Shown: positions 43,013 through 52,242, counted from the stretch's first letter. The stretch is 62,993 nt of DNA from Prevotella sp. (GCA_017561825.1 JAFZBK010000027.1:1-62993); one strand, 5' to 3'. The notes: generated from the letters alone by a model not told the origin. A program made the numbers and translations.

Positions 43013-43525
43013 TTAACGGGCGTAGCCCAACTTTTTAAGTACTTCGTTACTGATATCAATCTTCGGACTGCCGTAGATGATGCCGGAATCAGTAGAGCGG
43101 TCGAGCACCATGCTGTAGCCATGGAGCTCACTGAGATCCTTCACGGCATTGTATATCTCGTCCTGAATCGGTGTCATCAGCGCCTCGCGTTTCTTGAAGA
43201 GCTCGCCCTCAGGACCGAAATACTTCTTCTTCAGCTCGCTGGCATCCTTCTCCTTCATCATGATCTCCTCCTGCTTGGCTTTCTTCTGCTCTTGCGAGAG
43301 GAACACCACCTCGTTCTGGTAGTTCTTATACATGGTTTGTGCCTCTGTATTGAGTGCTTCTACCTCAGCCTGCCATTTCTTTGACACCTGGTTGAGCTGT
43401 TCGTTGGCACGTTCGTAAGCGGGAACATTCTTAAGAATGTACTCCATGTCGATCAGCGCGAACTTCTGCGCATTGGCCGTCATCGCTACTATAGCGAAGA
43501 GGGCGATCATCATTATCTTCTTCAT
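43013..43525 (-). CDS. OmpH/Skp-family periplasmic chaperone (first copy)
   Basis: I place the start at 43525 (MKKIMMIALFAIVAMTANAQ), a good signal peptide; a longer frame upstream adds 14 unlikely residues. A coiled coil follows (about 40-115) and the C-terminal part SMVLDRSTDSGIIYGSPKID fits OmpH. It is the first of three tandem OmpH genes and lies 158 nt downstream of bamA; the gap holds a TAATTATTAATCTTTAATCC-type repeat. The gap to the next copy is filled by the ATTTTCAATT repeat (42972-43012). Confidence 0.92.
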   Translation of the reverse strand: MKKIMMIALFAIVAMTANAQKFALIDMEYILKNVPAYERANEQLNQVSKKWQAEVEALNTEAQTMYKNYQNEVVFLSQEQKKAKQEEIMMKEKDASELKKKYFGPEGELFKKREALMTPIQDEIYNAVKDLSELHGYSMVLDRSTDSGIIYGSPKIDISNEVLKKLGYAR

Positions 43526-43683
43526 AGGCATTAAAACTATTAGTTCAACGTTTATATAGACGATCATGAAAACAAAAAGTTAATGCATCGCCTTGTAATT
43601 TAACACTTTTCAGTTCTTTCTACTTAACTTAATTGCGAATTATTAATTATTAATCTTTAATCCTTAATTTGGCGCTTGCGCCA

Positions 43684-46386
43684 TTAGAACTCCTGTCCCA
43701 GCACGAAGTGGAACTGACTGCCACCTCTGCGGTAGGCACCATTCTCATATACCTTATCGAAACCATAGGCCCAGTCGATACCCATCAGACCAACCATCGG
43801 CAGATAGAGGCGCACGCCCACACCTGCAGAACGTTTCATGTTGAACGGGTTGAAGTTCTTCGGGTTATACCACGCATTACCAGCCTCAGCAAAGGCCACG
43901 CCGTAGATGGTGGTGTTACCCAGCAGGAACGGATAGCGGATCTCGAGCGCCAGACGGTCGTAAGCATAAGCATTGGAACCGCTACTGCCACCCTCTCGCG
44001 CCGCTGTATAGGAGAGAGATCCGTTTTCGTAACCACGGAGTCCGATGGTCTCCTCAGCATAGCTGGTAGAGTAACCACTCATACCGTCACCACCCACATA
44101 GAAGGTCTCGAACGGAGATTTCTTATATTTGTTGTAAGAGCCAAGGATACCGAATTCCACACGTGTAACCAGCACGAAGCACTTGGTGGCGTTGGTGAGT
44201 GCGGTATAGGTCTTGCTCTTGAACTTCCACTTGTGGTATTCAACCCAGCGGTACTTATCCTGCATCTGCTGGGTATAGTCGGCAGCCTGGTAGTCGGTAG
44301 CCAGGTGCTCATAGTCTTTCTTGTCCCAAGCCGACCATGGCGGAGTAAATGTGACGGATGCCATGAACTCTGAACCGGAACGGGGGAACAGCGGGTTGTC
44401 GGTAGAGGCACGTGAGATGGTGATACCGAAGTTCAGGTTGTTACAGTTACCATTCTGAATCAGGAAGTAACGCCAGTTCTTCAACATATAGCGGGTATAG
44501 GCCAGCTCCAGGCTCAGATGGAAGTAGTCATCCGGCCAACGCAAGCGCTTGCCCCATCCCAGACTGGCACCGAAGAGTTTCACGTACGTGTCGGGGTCCA
44601 TAAAACTCTCCATGCTGTAGCCGTAGTTACCGTAGCCGCCATAGCCATAGTTACCGTAGCCGTACATGTAGTTATACATATTGTACTGATAGGCGGTATT
44701 GTAGTAGTTGCTCGACACGTCACTCTGCTTAGAGTAGAAGGCACCCACCGTGAACTGGATGGGACGCTTGCCACCGAACCATCCTGTGGAGTAAGAGGTG
44801 TTGTACGACTGATAGTAGCGGGCGTTGGTCTGCGCGCCAATCGAGAGCACCTCACCGTCACCAATAGGCATAATGCCACGGTGTTCCTTGTTCTTGTTGA
44901 ACAGGTTAGCCATGGAGAAGTTATTCAGTTTCAGTCCTACACGAGCAATGACACCCGTCTGACCCCAACCTAAGGAGAGCTCTACCTGATCGTTTGACTT
45001 CTGTACGAGATTCCAGTTGATATCCACAGTACCATCCTCACCGTTCGGCTGCACGTCAGGACTCACCTGCTCAGGGTCGAAATGACCGATAGAGGCAAGC
45101 TCACGGGCAGTACGCATCAAGGCCTCCTTCGAGAAAAGGTCACCAGGCTTGGTACGCAGCTCACGACGGATCACGTTCTCGTAAAGACGGTCGTTACCAT
45201 TGATGCGCACATGACTTAGACGTGCCTGCGGTCCTTCTTGCACACGCATCTCGAGATCGATGGAGTCGCCCACGATGTTCACCTCGGTAGGATCGATGTT
45301 GGAGAACACATAACCGTTGTTCCAATACAGGTTACCCACAGCATCATCATCGCCGCGCAGACGCTTTTCCAGCAGAGTCTGGTTATACACATCACCACCC
45401 TTCATGGTGAGCACCTCGTTCAGACGGTCGGTGGTATAAACGGTGTTACCCACCCACTTGATGTCGCGGATATAGTATTTCTGTCCTTCATCCACCTTCA
45501 CATACACATTCACGTGCTTGTCGTCGTAGTTCCAGACACTGTCCTCAAGGATGGTAGCATCGCGGTAGCCGTTCTCGTTGTATTTGGCAATCAGCTTCTG
45601 CTTATCCTCCTTCCACCGTTCAGGCGTATATTTCTTCTTCTTCAGGAACGTTGACAGCTTGCCAGCCTCGTGGGTAGATGCCAAGGCACCTTTCTTGAAC
45701 AGTCCGCCCTTGATCTTCTTGTCGGAAATCTGCTCATTACCCTCGATGGTGATCTCGTGCACCCTCATCTTCATCTTCTTATCCACGGAGATGTCGAGGT
45801 ACACCTGGTTCTTGTTGGCCACATCATCACGCTGCATGATGTTGATCTCAGCATTCTTGTAACCCTTGTCGTCGAAGTATTTCTTGGCAAGGATCTTGGC
45901 ACGGTCGATCATGTTCGGCGTAATCTGACTGCCCTTCAGCAAGCCCAGCTTCTGCTCCATGTCCTCGCGTTCGCTTTTCTTCAGACCGATATAGTTGATG
46001 TCTGTAACACGTGGACGCACTGACAAATGGATGTGCAGGTAGATCTTATCGCCAATCAGGGAGTCGGCAGAGATAATCACCTGTGAGAACAGTCCATTGC
46101 GCCAATAGCGCTTCACGGCTTCGGTAATCTCGTTACCAGGTACGGATATCTCCTGTCCTACCGACAAGCCGGAAACACCTGTGAGGACATAATCCTCATA
46201 CCCTTCCACACCAGATACAGCAATGCCTGCAATGGTACATTCCCTGGGCATGCCAGCATAGGTGATATCGGGATTGATGATCTTCTCCTGAGCAAAGAGA
46301 GAGTTTAAGGATAATGGAGAGATGATGAATGACAAACCGATCACCCATCTTTTCCACACCTTATTATATATATACTTTCTTATCAT
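43684..46386 (-). CDS. bamA: Outer-membrane protein assembly factor BamA
   Basis: This is the essential outer-membrane insertase. I place the start at 46386 (MIRKYIYNKVWKRWVIG), 4 nt after the uppS stop, followed by a signal peptide ending SLFAQE. Five POTRA domains (about 50-440, e.g. VNIVGDSIDLEMRVQEGPQA) precede the 16-strand barrel, which ends with the aromatic motif FHFVLGQEF. The surface-loop region near residue 600 has a Tyr/Gly-rich stretch (MYGYGNYGYGGYGNYGYS), longer than usual and likely to lie on the outside. Three chaperone genes for its clients follow, forming one biogenesis operon with uppS upstream. Confidence 0.96.
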   Translation of the reverse strand: MIRKYIYNKVWKRWVIGLSFIISPLSLNSLFAQEKIINPDITYAGMPRECTIAGIAVSGVEGYEDYVLTGVSGLSVGQEISVPGNEITEAVKRYWRNGLFSQVIISADSLIGDKIYLHIHLSVRPRVTDINYIGLKKSEREDMEQKLGLLKGSQITPNMIDRAKILAKKYFDDKGYKNAEINIMQRDDVANKNQVYLDISVDKKMKMRVHEITIEGNEQISDKKIKGGLFKKGALASTHEAGKLSTFLKKKKYTPERWKEDKQKLIAKYNENGYRDATILEDSVWNYDDKHVNVYVKVDEGQKYYIRDIKWVGNTVYTTDRLNEVLTMKGGDVYNQTLLEKRLRGDDDAVGNLYWNNGYVFSNIDPTEVNIVGDSIDLEMRVQEGPQARLSHVRINGNDRLYENVIRRELRTKPGDLFSKEALMRTARELASIGHFDPEQVSPDVQPNGEDGTVDINWNLVQKSNDQVELSLGWGQTGVIARVGLKLNNFSMANLFNKNKEHRGIMPIGDGEVLSIGAQTNARYYQSYNTSYSTGWFGGKRPIQFTVGAFYSKQSDVSSNYYNTAYQYNMYNYMYGYGNYGYGGYGNYGYSMESFMDPDTYVKLFGASLGWGKRLRWPDDYFHLSLELAYTRYMLKNWRYFLIQNGNCNNLNFGITISRASTDNPLFPRSGSEFMASVTFTPPWSAWDKKDYEHLATDYQAADYTQQMQDKYRWVEYHKWKFKSKTYTALTNATKCFVLVTRVEFGILGSYNKYKKSPFETFYVGGDGMSGYSTSYAEETIGLRGYENGSLSYTAAREGGSSGSNAYAYDRLALEIRYPFLLGNTTIYGVAFAEAGNAWYNPKNFNPFNMKRSAGVGVRLYLPMVGLMGIDWAYGFDKVYENGAYRRGGSQFHFVLGQEF

Positions 46387-46390
46387 TGCA

Positions 46391-47197
46391 TTATTTATCG
46401 TTCTGAGACATGATCTCACGTTCTATCTGGGCTTCTGTCTTACCAAAACGGCGCTGACGTTTCTGGTAGCTGATGATGGCCTGGTGAAGGCACTCCTCGT
46501 CGAAGTCGGGCCAGTAGGTATCACAGAAGTAGAGTTCACTGTATGCTATCTGCCACAACAGGTAGTTGGAGAGACGCAGTTCTCCGCCTGTACGGATCAG
46601 CAGATCGGGATCGGGCATGAAACTGGTCTGCAAATGCTGATTGATAAAATCCTCTGTGATATCCTCGGCACGGATACCACCCGTCTTCCAGTTCTTGAGG
46701 ATTTTCTGGGGCAGCTCCTCCATGTCGTGCACCTCGGTCACGATCTTGCGTACAGCCTGTACAATCTCCCAACGAGAAGAATAACTCAAAGCAATTACCA
46801 TGGTCATGGTCTTGTTATTTGCTGTATGCTCCTTTACCTCCGTGAGCTTCTTCTGAACATCATCGGGCAAACGGTCGAAGTCACCAATCACTTCAAAGCG
46901 CACGTCATTCTTCATGAACAGCTCTTCCTCCAGAGCAGTGATAACCAATCCCATCAGGGCTGTCACCTCATCGGTCGGTCGGTTCCAGTTCTCCGTAGAG
47001 AAAGTGTAAAGTGTAAGGTACTTCACGCCTAAATGGCTACATTCTTCCGTGATACGATAGATAGCATCCACACCAGCTTGATGTCCGAAGCTGCGCTCCT
47101 TACCGCGCTGCTTTGCCCAGCGTCCATTGCCGTCCATGATAATGGCGATGTGCTGCGGTATGCGGGTCATATCCAACTGATCAGTCATCTTTGTCAT
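46391..47197 (-). CDS. uppS: Isoprenyl (undecaprenyl) diphosphate synthase
   Basis: This cis-prenyltransferase makes the C55 lipid carrier for peptidoglycan and O-antigen. The catalytic Asp lies in [16 protein letters not shown] (residues about 16-31). Downstream signatures are [15 protein letters not shown] and [17 protein letters not shown]. The start overlaps the DUF6089 stop by 17 nt; a second Met (47188) shortens the overlap. The gene is coupled to bamA behind it. Confidence 0.95.
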   Translation of the reverse strand: MTKMTDQLDMTRIPQHIAIIMDGNGRWAKQRGKERSFGHQAGVDAIYRITEECSHLGVKYLTLYTFSTENWNRPTDEVTALMGLVITALEEELFMKNDVRFEVIGDFDRLPDDVQKKLTEVKEHTANNKTMTMVIALSYSSRWEIVQAVRKIVTEVHDMEELPQKILKNWKTGGIRAEDITEDFINQHLQTSFMPDPDLLIRTGGELRLSNYLLWQIAYSELYFCDTYWPDFDEECLHQAIISYQKRQRRFGKTEAQIEREIMSQNDK

Positions 47198-47876
47198 TAT
47201 TACAAGTTTTACATTTTGCCATAAAGCTATAAGTCAGCGTCAGCTGTAACGCAGAGAAACAGTCGCGGTTCTTAAAAAGACCCGTGCTCTTGATACCATA
47301 GGGGTCAACCACGCCGTCAAGCTTGTCGGAAGCGGAGAAATGCATCGCCCACTCCACGCCTAAGTTCAGACGGGGCCCCATCTTATATTTGATACCTGCA
47401 CCGATGGGCAGGTTACCTGCAAACACGCTTCCATCCTTGGTGTCGGCATACGAAACACCCAATCCGATGAACACGAAGGGGGTGAGACGTTTGGCACCGC
47501 GGTAGTCGAGACCTGTGCCATAAGGCCAGAAGTTATACTCGTAGCGGACACCCAGATCGACCAACTGATGACTGAAGGATACTGGGAGTTCCTGATTGGC
47601 TGGATAGTAGGTCTCCACATCACGGAGACTGCCTTTCAGCTTACCGTACGATACTGTTGCCGCCAATGCCATATAGGGATTGAAAACCCTTCTGAGCAGC
47701 ACCGAGGCCATAGGCTCCATGTTTGAGGTGATGCTACCGTTATAGTCACCTTGGTAGCTCATCATGCCCACGCCACCACCAAACTCCATGCGATACTCAT
47801 CATCCCACTGGGCAAACATGGCCACAGCAGTGATCAGGAGGATCAGGGTGCAAAGGGATCGGCGCAATGTCATCAT
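47181..47876 (-). CDS. DUF6089 family outer-membrane beta-barrel protein
   Basis: It has a signal peptide (about 1-22, ending VAMFAQ). An eight-strand-type small barrel follows, with alternating strands such as [20 protein letters not shown] and [12 protein letters not shown]. The protein ends with a soluble cysteine pair, [11 protein letters not shown]. Family members sit beside uppS and bamA in many Bacteroidetes, so a role in outer-membrane maintenance is likely though not proven. It is 231 aa long. Confidence 0.85.
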   Translation of the reverse strand: MMTLRRSLCTLILLITAVAMFAQWDDEYRMEFGGGVGMMSYQGDYNGSITSNMEPMASVLLRRVFNPYMALAATVSYGKLKGSLRDVETYYPANQELPVSFSHQLVDLGVRYEYNFWPYGTGLDYRGAKRLTPFVFIGLGVSYADTKDGSVFAGNLPIGAGIKYKMGPRLNLGVEWAMHFSASDKLDGVVDPYGIKSTGLFKNRDCFSALQLTLTYSFMAKCKTCNNDKDD

Positions 47877-47908
47877 CGGCTATTCTCTGTTTTCCTCGAC
47901 ACGAGGAG

Positions 47909-49333
47909 TTATTGATAATACTTCTTCTGTATGCTTGTCCAGCCCAGACGGTTCAGTCGTCCGCGCCATACCTGTCCGCTACCGGAGATGATCCACAGAC
48001 AGTTGTTGGCGTCCACCGCTGAGGTGAACGACTGACTCATGCCTGCCAATTCTTCGGGTACGGTATAGGTGCTGGTGCCTTTCCAGGTGATACCACCGTC
48101 AAGACTAACATAGATCTTCGAGAAAGCACTCTCTGTGCAGGCTCCGATTCCGTTGCCGCCAAAGGCAAGGAGGACATCCCCATACATGCAGATCATGACA
48201 TCTGAAAGACGGGGCAGACAATAGTAGCTGTCTGAAGTCTGGGTGTAGAACATCCAACTGTTGTCTTCTGCATCACCCGACAAATCCTCTGTCTTACTCC
48301 ATACCACTGCATAGCGGTCGTTGGGATAGGCTTCCACGTTGCGGTTACCCGCAATGAGCACGCGTTCGATATCCTCATTCGTGCGCAAAGGCATACAGGC
48401 ATAGCTGATATTTCCTTCGGGCAGCCATTCAGACGAGGTGTCCATCTTCTCATCTGTCCATGTTGTACCATTGTCGGCAGAGGCCATCATTGTTCCTGAG
48501 GTACTGATTCCATACAGCTTCTTGGTTCCTGCGGCCACCAAACGACTCAAGTTCGTGGTGCTGACAGTTTCCCAATTAGAACCATCAGCGGAATGCAGCA
48601 GCTGCTGGTCCTGCAGGATATAGAGCACACCATCTTTGGACAGGATGTTCTGGTAGGCGTTGAACGACTGTGAAAGACTCTCGGGAAGGGAGAGCTCATT
48701 CCAGGTTCTACCATCATTGTTGTCGGTAGCATAAGCCACCAGCTGACCGTCTTTCTGTCCGAAGGTGTATAGCTTACTGCCACAAGCAACGGTCTTCATG
48801 CCGTTCATGGCAGCGAAGGGTTCCTGTCGGCCCATATCCGACCAGTTGAAGACATCGCCTTCCTCCTGATGCACATTCACGCGCACGGTATAGAAACGGT
48901 AAGCCTTGGCACTGTTTGCGTAGGCCACCATCTGACGCGGAGTGGTGAAATCAATGGAATCGGTACTGGAATAAGAGAATATGGAATCGCTGGTAAGACT
49001 CTTAATACCTACCAGACCACCGTTCTTGGCTGCAACCGTGCATACCACATGCTTTACATCTGTTCCACAGGGAAGGGAGTCGGGATTGTATATCTCGCGC
49101 TTTTCCTGATCGATATAGAACGTATAGTCAGAACCACTTATCGTTGCCTGATAAGTACTGTCAACACCCTGCGATGACAGGGTGTGCATGGTTCTGTTCA
49201 GGTCGCCTAAAACAAACGACGTGATTCCTGAATCATCATAATAGGTTACCTCCTTATCGTCTGAGTTCAGACAAGAAGAGAAGACCATCACGGTTGAAAG
49301 TAATATCGTGAAAGGTATGAAAATCCTTTTCAT
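47909..49333 (-). CDS. DUF6242 domain lipoprotein with BNR/propeller-like repeats
   Basis: I place the start at 49333 (MKRIFIPFTILLSTVMVFSS, lipobox Cys in SSCLNSDD); a longer GTG-led frame to 49501 is not credible. The N-terminal domain (about 20-160, NVHQEEGDVFNWSDMG at its end) matches DUF6242. The rest has propeller-type repeats (TDNNDGRTWNELSLPESL, SADNGTTWTDEKM, SLDGGITWKGTSTYTV). The protein is probably surface-exposed; its ligand is unknown. It stands at the head of the DUF6089-uppS-bamA group, 32 nt upstream. Confidence 0.83.
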   Translation of the reverse strand: MKRIFIPFTILLSTVMVFSSCLNSDDKEVTYYDDSGITSFVLGDLNRTMHTLSSQGVDSTYQATISGSDYTFYIDQEKREIYNPDSLPCGTDVKHVVCTVAAKNGGLVGIKSLTSDSIFSYSSTDSIDFTTPRQMVAYANSAKAYRFYTVRVNVHQEEGDVFNWSDMGRQEPFAAMNGMKTVACGSKLYTFGQKDGQLVAYATDNNDGRTWNELSLPESLSQSFNAYQNILSKDGVLYILQDQQLLHSADGSNWETVSTTNLSRLVAAGTKKLYGISTSGTMMASADNGTTWTDEKMDTSSEWLPEGNISYACMPLRTNEDIERVLIAGNRNVEAYPNDRYAVVWSKTEDLSGDAEDNSWMFYTQTSDSYYCLPRLSDVMICMYGDVLLAFGGNGIGACTESAFSKIYVSLDGGITWKGTSTYTVPEELAGMSQSFTSAVDANNCLWIISGSGQVWRGRLNRLGWTSIQKKYYQ

Positions 49334-49522
49334 TATCGGTTCTTTTTGAATTTTGAGTGCAAATTTACTGAGAATTCCGCAAAAAGGAATCCTTTTAAGT
49401 GCTTTATTATGCAAAATATTGATTAAATGTGCATTTTTTAAGTTATGTTTAGAGTTTGGAGAGAAAAGGGCAAAAAAAAGAGGACGATATGAATCACTCA
49501 CGTCGGCCTCCTGAAAACAATT

Positions 49523-49618
49523 CTAATGGATGTTGGTGTTAACCAAAGTGACAATACTAAGTACCGTCATAACAAATGTTACCGCCAGCATCATAGTTGT
49601 TTCAAAATCTAATAACAT
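49523..49618 (-). CDS. Predicted 31-residue single-span membrane peptide
   Basis: The frame reads MLLDFETTMMLAVTFVMTVL and ends VNTNIH. It is one hydrophobic helix of about 20 residues with a short acidic N-terminus. An exact consensus promoter (49693-49724) directs transcription into it with a leader of about 70 nt, which is the main reason to believe it. I recognise no family. It could be a small membrane regulator or a type I toxin-like peptide, or it could be chance. The lipoprotein gene starts 190 nt further on and might share the transcript. Confidence 0.45.
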   Translation of the reverse strand: MLLDFETTMMLAVTFVMTVLSIVTLVNTNIH

Positions 49619-49692
49619 AATCTTTACCTTAAATCTATCAAACTACTAACCTATGAAAACTTTAACGGAATGCATTCTCACGAATGCGAGTG

Positions 49693-49724
49693 CAAAGGTA
49701 ATGCATTTTTCTCAAATAAACAAA
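49693..49724 (-). promoter_or_regulatory. Strong promoter upstream of the 31-codon frame
   Basis: The minus strand reads TTTG (49724-49721), 20 nt, TACCTTTG (49700-49693), an exact consensus match. The nearest annotated-size gene on this strand starts 360 nt away, so a short gene or RNA in between is expected. Confidence 0.7.
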
Positions 49725-49826
49725 CAAAAACAGATGATTCTTTTTCGGAAGCGCCTATTTTTTGATTTATGTCAAATCAGATGTCTATTTTATGTAAGCT
49801 TGCTTAAGAAAATATTGTGATAAAAA

Positions 49827-49858
49827 TTTGTTTGTTTCAAAAATAATCTCTATCTTTG
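49827..49858 (+). promoter_or_regulatory. greA promoter
   Basis: TTTG (49827-49830), 20 nt, TATCTTTG (49851-49858), an exact consensus match. The start of transcription would be near 49865, leaving a leader of about 100 nt before greA. Confidence 0.75.
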
Positions 49859-49889
49859 CCGCGGATAATTAAAATAAGAGAAGAGTAAG

Positions 49890-49931
49890 GGATTCCGACA
49901 CTGACGAAGATTGTCGGAATTCTTTCTATTT
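49890..49931 (+). terminator. Attenuator-like hairpin in the greA leader
   Basis: ATTCCGACA (49892-49900) pairs with TGTCGGAAT (49912-49920), extended by G-U and G-C pairs, and is followed by TCTTTCTATTTT. It lies between the promoter and the greA start, so it should stop part of the transcripts and release a leader RNA of about 65 nt. Confidence 0.55.
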
Positions 49932-49967
49932 TGCATCTTTGTGAAAACAATTAAAAAACAATAGATT

Positions 49968-50435
49968 ATGGCATATATGTCACAAGAAGGCTACGATAAG
50001 CTGGTAGCTGAACTAAGAAGATTGGAAAGCATTGAGCGCCCGAAGGCTTCTGCAGCCATTGCTGAGGCCCGCGATAAAGGCGACTTGAGTGAAAATAGCG
50101 AGTACGATGCAGCCAAGGAGGCACAGGCAAACCTCGAGGATAAGATCAACCGACTGAAGGTTCAGATCTCAGAGGCAAAGGTGGTGGATGTGTCGCGCTT
50201 GAGTACTGATGCTGTGCAGATCCTCTCAAAGGTGGAGATGACCAATCTGGCCAACAAGGCTAAGATGACCTATACCATCGTGAGCGAGAGCGAGGCAAAC
50301 CTGCGTGAAGGAAAAATCTCCATCACCACCCCTATCGCCCAAGGTCTGCTGAACCACAAGGTGGGTGACGAAGTGGAAATCACCATCCCCCGCGGCACCA
50401 TCAAACTGCGTATTGACAAGATTACAGTAGGCTAA
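49968..50435 (+). CDS. greA: Transcription elongation factor GreA
   Basis: GreA rescues backtracked RNA polymerase by stimulating transcript cleavage through the secondary channel. The N-terminal coiled coil has the acidic tip in EARDKGDLSENSEYDAAKEA (about 40-60), and the C-terminal FKBP-like domain ends PRGTIKLRIDKITVG. The 155-aa length is typical. Its leader carries an attenuator-like hairpin, which would let elongation state feed back on greA expression; that link is inferred. Confidence 0.95.
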   Translation: MAYMSQEGYDKLVAELRRLESIERPKASAAIAEARDKGDLSENSEYDAAKEAQANLEDKINRLKVQISEAKVVDVSRLSTDAVQILSKVEMTNLANKAKMTYTIVSESEANLREGKISITTPIAQGLLNHKVGDEVEITIPRGTIKLRIDKITVG

Positions 50436-50457
50436 TGCTTTTTGAACTTTGAACTTT

Positions 50458-50530
50458 GAACTTTTGGAGCAGCGAGAGCCAACTTGCTTGCATGATTGGC
50501 CGAGTCGTGACAAAAGTCAACGAAGTTAAC
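50458..50530 (+). repeat. Interspersed repeat family R, copy 3
   Basis: GAACTTTTGGAGCAGCGAGA, then about 20 variable bases, then CCGAGTCGTGACAAAAGTCA and AGTTAAC. It is flanked by GAACTTTGAACTTTGAAC and TTTAAACTTTAAA short repeats and fills the gap between greA and the HIT gene. Confidence 0.85.
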
Positions 50531-50545
50531 TTTAAACTTTAAATT

Positions 50546-50935
50546 ATGGATATATTTAGTATGATTGCTGCTGGTGAGATTCCCAGCTACAAATGTGCAG
50601 AGAACGAGGAGTTCTATGCCTTCCTTGATATCAACCCGATGGTGAAGGGTCATACTCTTGTAATCCCTCGTCGGGAAGTAGATTACATCTTCGATATGGA
50701 TGATGATGAGATTGCCCGCTTCCAGGTATTTGCCAAGCAGGTGGCAAAGGCCATCAAGGCCGCCTTCCCTTGCAAGAAGGTAGCCCAGGTGGTATTGGGA
50801 TTGGAAGTGCCTCATGCACACATCCATCTCATTCCTATGCAATCGGAGAAAGATGTTGATTTCCGTCGTGAAAAACTCCAGCTCACGGAAGAGGAGTTTA
50901 AGGAAATCGCAGGAAAAATCCAACAGAATTTTTAG
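50546..50935 (+). CDS. HIT-family nucleotide-binding hydrolase
   Basis: This small cytoplasmic nucleotide hydrolase or transferase has the histidine triad in HAHIHLIP (about 93-100) and the N-terminal pattern MIAAGEIPSYKCAENEEFYA. The 129-aa length fits. HIT proteins act on adenosine-linked phosphates and phosphoramidates; the natural substrate here is unknown. A repeat separates it from greA, and a strong terminator follows. Confidence 0.92.
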   Translation: MDIFSMIAAGEIPSYKCAENEEFYAFLDINPMVKGHTLVIPRREVDYIFDMDDDEIARFQVFAKQVAKAIKAAFPCKKVAQVVLGLEVPHAHIHLIPMQSEKDVDFRREKLQLTEEEFKEIAGKIQQNF

Positions 50936-50946
50936 TCAGAAACAGA

Positions 50947-50996
50947 ACTGCCGCACAAGTCAATATCATCAATCACTTGTGCGGCAGTAATTTTTT
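50947..50996. terminator. Bidirectional terminator between the HIT gene and manC
   Basis: ACTGCCGCACAAGT (50947-50960) pairs perfectly with ACTTGTGCGGCAGT (50975-50988), a 14-bp stem. It is followed by AATTTTTT on the plus strand, with weaker T-rich sequence on the minus strand. It lies between two convergent genes. Confidence 0.85.
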
Positions 50997-51015
50997 AATG
51001 TTTAATCTTTAATGT

Positions 51016-52107
51016 TTAAACGAACTCATCCCCATACTTAATCTGCACCTCACTGATATATTTTCGCACCAGTGCCGAGGAGTCTTCCTTCTTGCAGATA
51101 AGGAGTACGTTGCCCTGTTCGGCCACGATGAAACCCTCAAGACCGTGGATGATGCCTAAGTGATCCTTGGGGAGTTTCACGATGTTGTCACGACTGTTCT
51201 CGATAATGATCTGATCCGTGATCACCACATTATCGTCATCACTCTTCTTCATGCTCTCGTAGATGGAGTGCCACATACCTAAGTCGGCCCAGCCGAAATC
51301 GCAGTTCATCACATACACCTCATCATTGCTATCGAGCAATCCTGAATCGATAGACACATTGGGGTACGAAGGGAACTTCTCCTCGATATACAACAGCTCT
51401 TCTTCAAGCGTTACCTGACGGTTGTCCTCTATCTGACGGAGCACCTTGGGGAAGATATGGTGGAGACATTCACGCAGATGCTTCACGTTCGACAGATAGA
51501 TACCGGTGTTCCACAGGAACTCTCCACTCTCCATGAACATCTGGGCAAACTGACGGTCGGGCTTCTCCGTAACCGACTTCACCTCGAACACTTGTTCATT
51601 CTCCGTCGGCTCTCCTTTCTGAATATAGCCGTAACCGGGTTCCGGTCGTGTGGGCTTCACACCCATGGTCAGCACAATATCCTTTTCAGCCACTAAATCA
51701 AGACCTTCACGGATATTCTCCAAGAACATCTCCTCCTTGAACACGGCCTGATCCGAGGGAACGATGGTCATGCGGGCATTCTCGTTCCTTCGCCAGATAC
51801 GATAGGTAGCCCATGCCACACTGGGAGCCGTATTACGGTGAATGGGTTCGCTCAGCACATTCTCTGGTGGCAAGTCAGGTAACTGTTCCAGCACGAAATG
51901 CGCATACTCGTGGTTCGTACTCACATAAATGTTCTCTATGGGAATCAATTTGGAGATCCTGCTGAAGGTGCTCTGTAATAATGTCTGACCCGTTGAGAAG
52001 AAATCAACAAACTGTTTGGGCTTTCTCGAGCGACTGCAGGGCCACAATCGGCGTCCTTTTCCGCCAGCAAGGATTACACAATAATTGTCTTTGTTATATG
52101 TTGTCAT
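51016..52107 (-). CDS. manC: Mannose-1-phosphate guanylyltransferase
   Basis: This cytoplasmic enzyme makes GDP-mannose for glycans. The nucleotidyltransferase signature is VILAGGKGRRLWPCSRSRKP with KQF (residues about 12-33). Further motifs are HRNTAPSVAWATYRI, IVPSDQAVFKEE and VTEKPD. At 363 aa it has only the transferase part and lacks the C-terminal mannose-6-phosphate isomerase cupin found in longer bifunctional forms. It is a single gene between a terminator and the tRNA-Leu. Confidence 0.93.
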   Translation of the reverse strand: MTTYNKDNYCVILAGGKGRRLWPCSRSRKPKQFVDFFSTGQTLLQSTFSRISKLIPIENIYVSTNHEYAHFVLEQLPDLPPENVLSEPIHRNTAPSVAWATYRIWRRNENARMTIVPSDQAVFKEEMFLENIREGLDLVAEKDIVLTMGVKPTRPEPGYGYIQKGEPTENEQVFEVKSVTEKPDRQFAQMFMESGEFLWNTGIYLSNVKHLRECLHHIFPKVLRQIEDNRQVTLEEELLYIEEKFPSYPNVSIDSGLLDSNDEVYVMNCDFGWADLGMWHSIYESMKKSDDDNVVITDQIIIENSRDNIVKLPKDHLGIIHGLEGFIVAEQGNVLLICKKEDSSALVRKYISEVQIKYGDEFV

Positions 52108-52211
52108 GATAACGATAGGTTAATGTAGGTATTATTACGCTACTAAGATACATAATAATAACGGAGCATGCAAGCATTTCGTATGTTTTTTAGAAAAATT
52201 GTGCTTTTTAT

Positions 52212-52242
52212 TTTGTATTTCGCTCACTTATTTGTACCTTTG
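52212..52242 (+). promoter_or_regulatory. tRNA-Leu promoter
   Basis: TTTG (52212-52215), 19 nt, TACCTTTG (52235-52242). The spacer contains CGCTCACTTAT, the same as in the miaB promoter. Only 13 nt separate the -7 box from the mature tRNA 5' end. Confidence 0.8.

Noticed and set aside
49334-49501. N-terminal extension of the DUF6242 lipoprotein from a GTG at 49501
   Set aside because: The extension is not signal-like, whereas the ATG at 49333 gives an exact lipoprotein signal with SSC lipobox.
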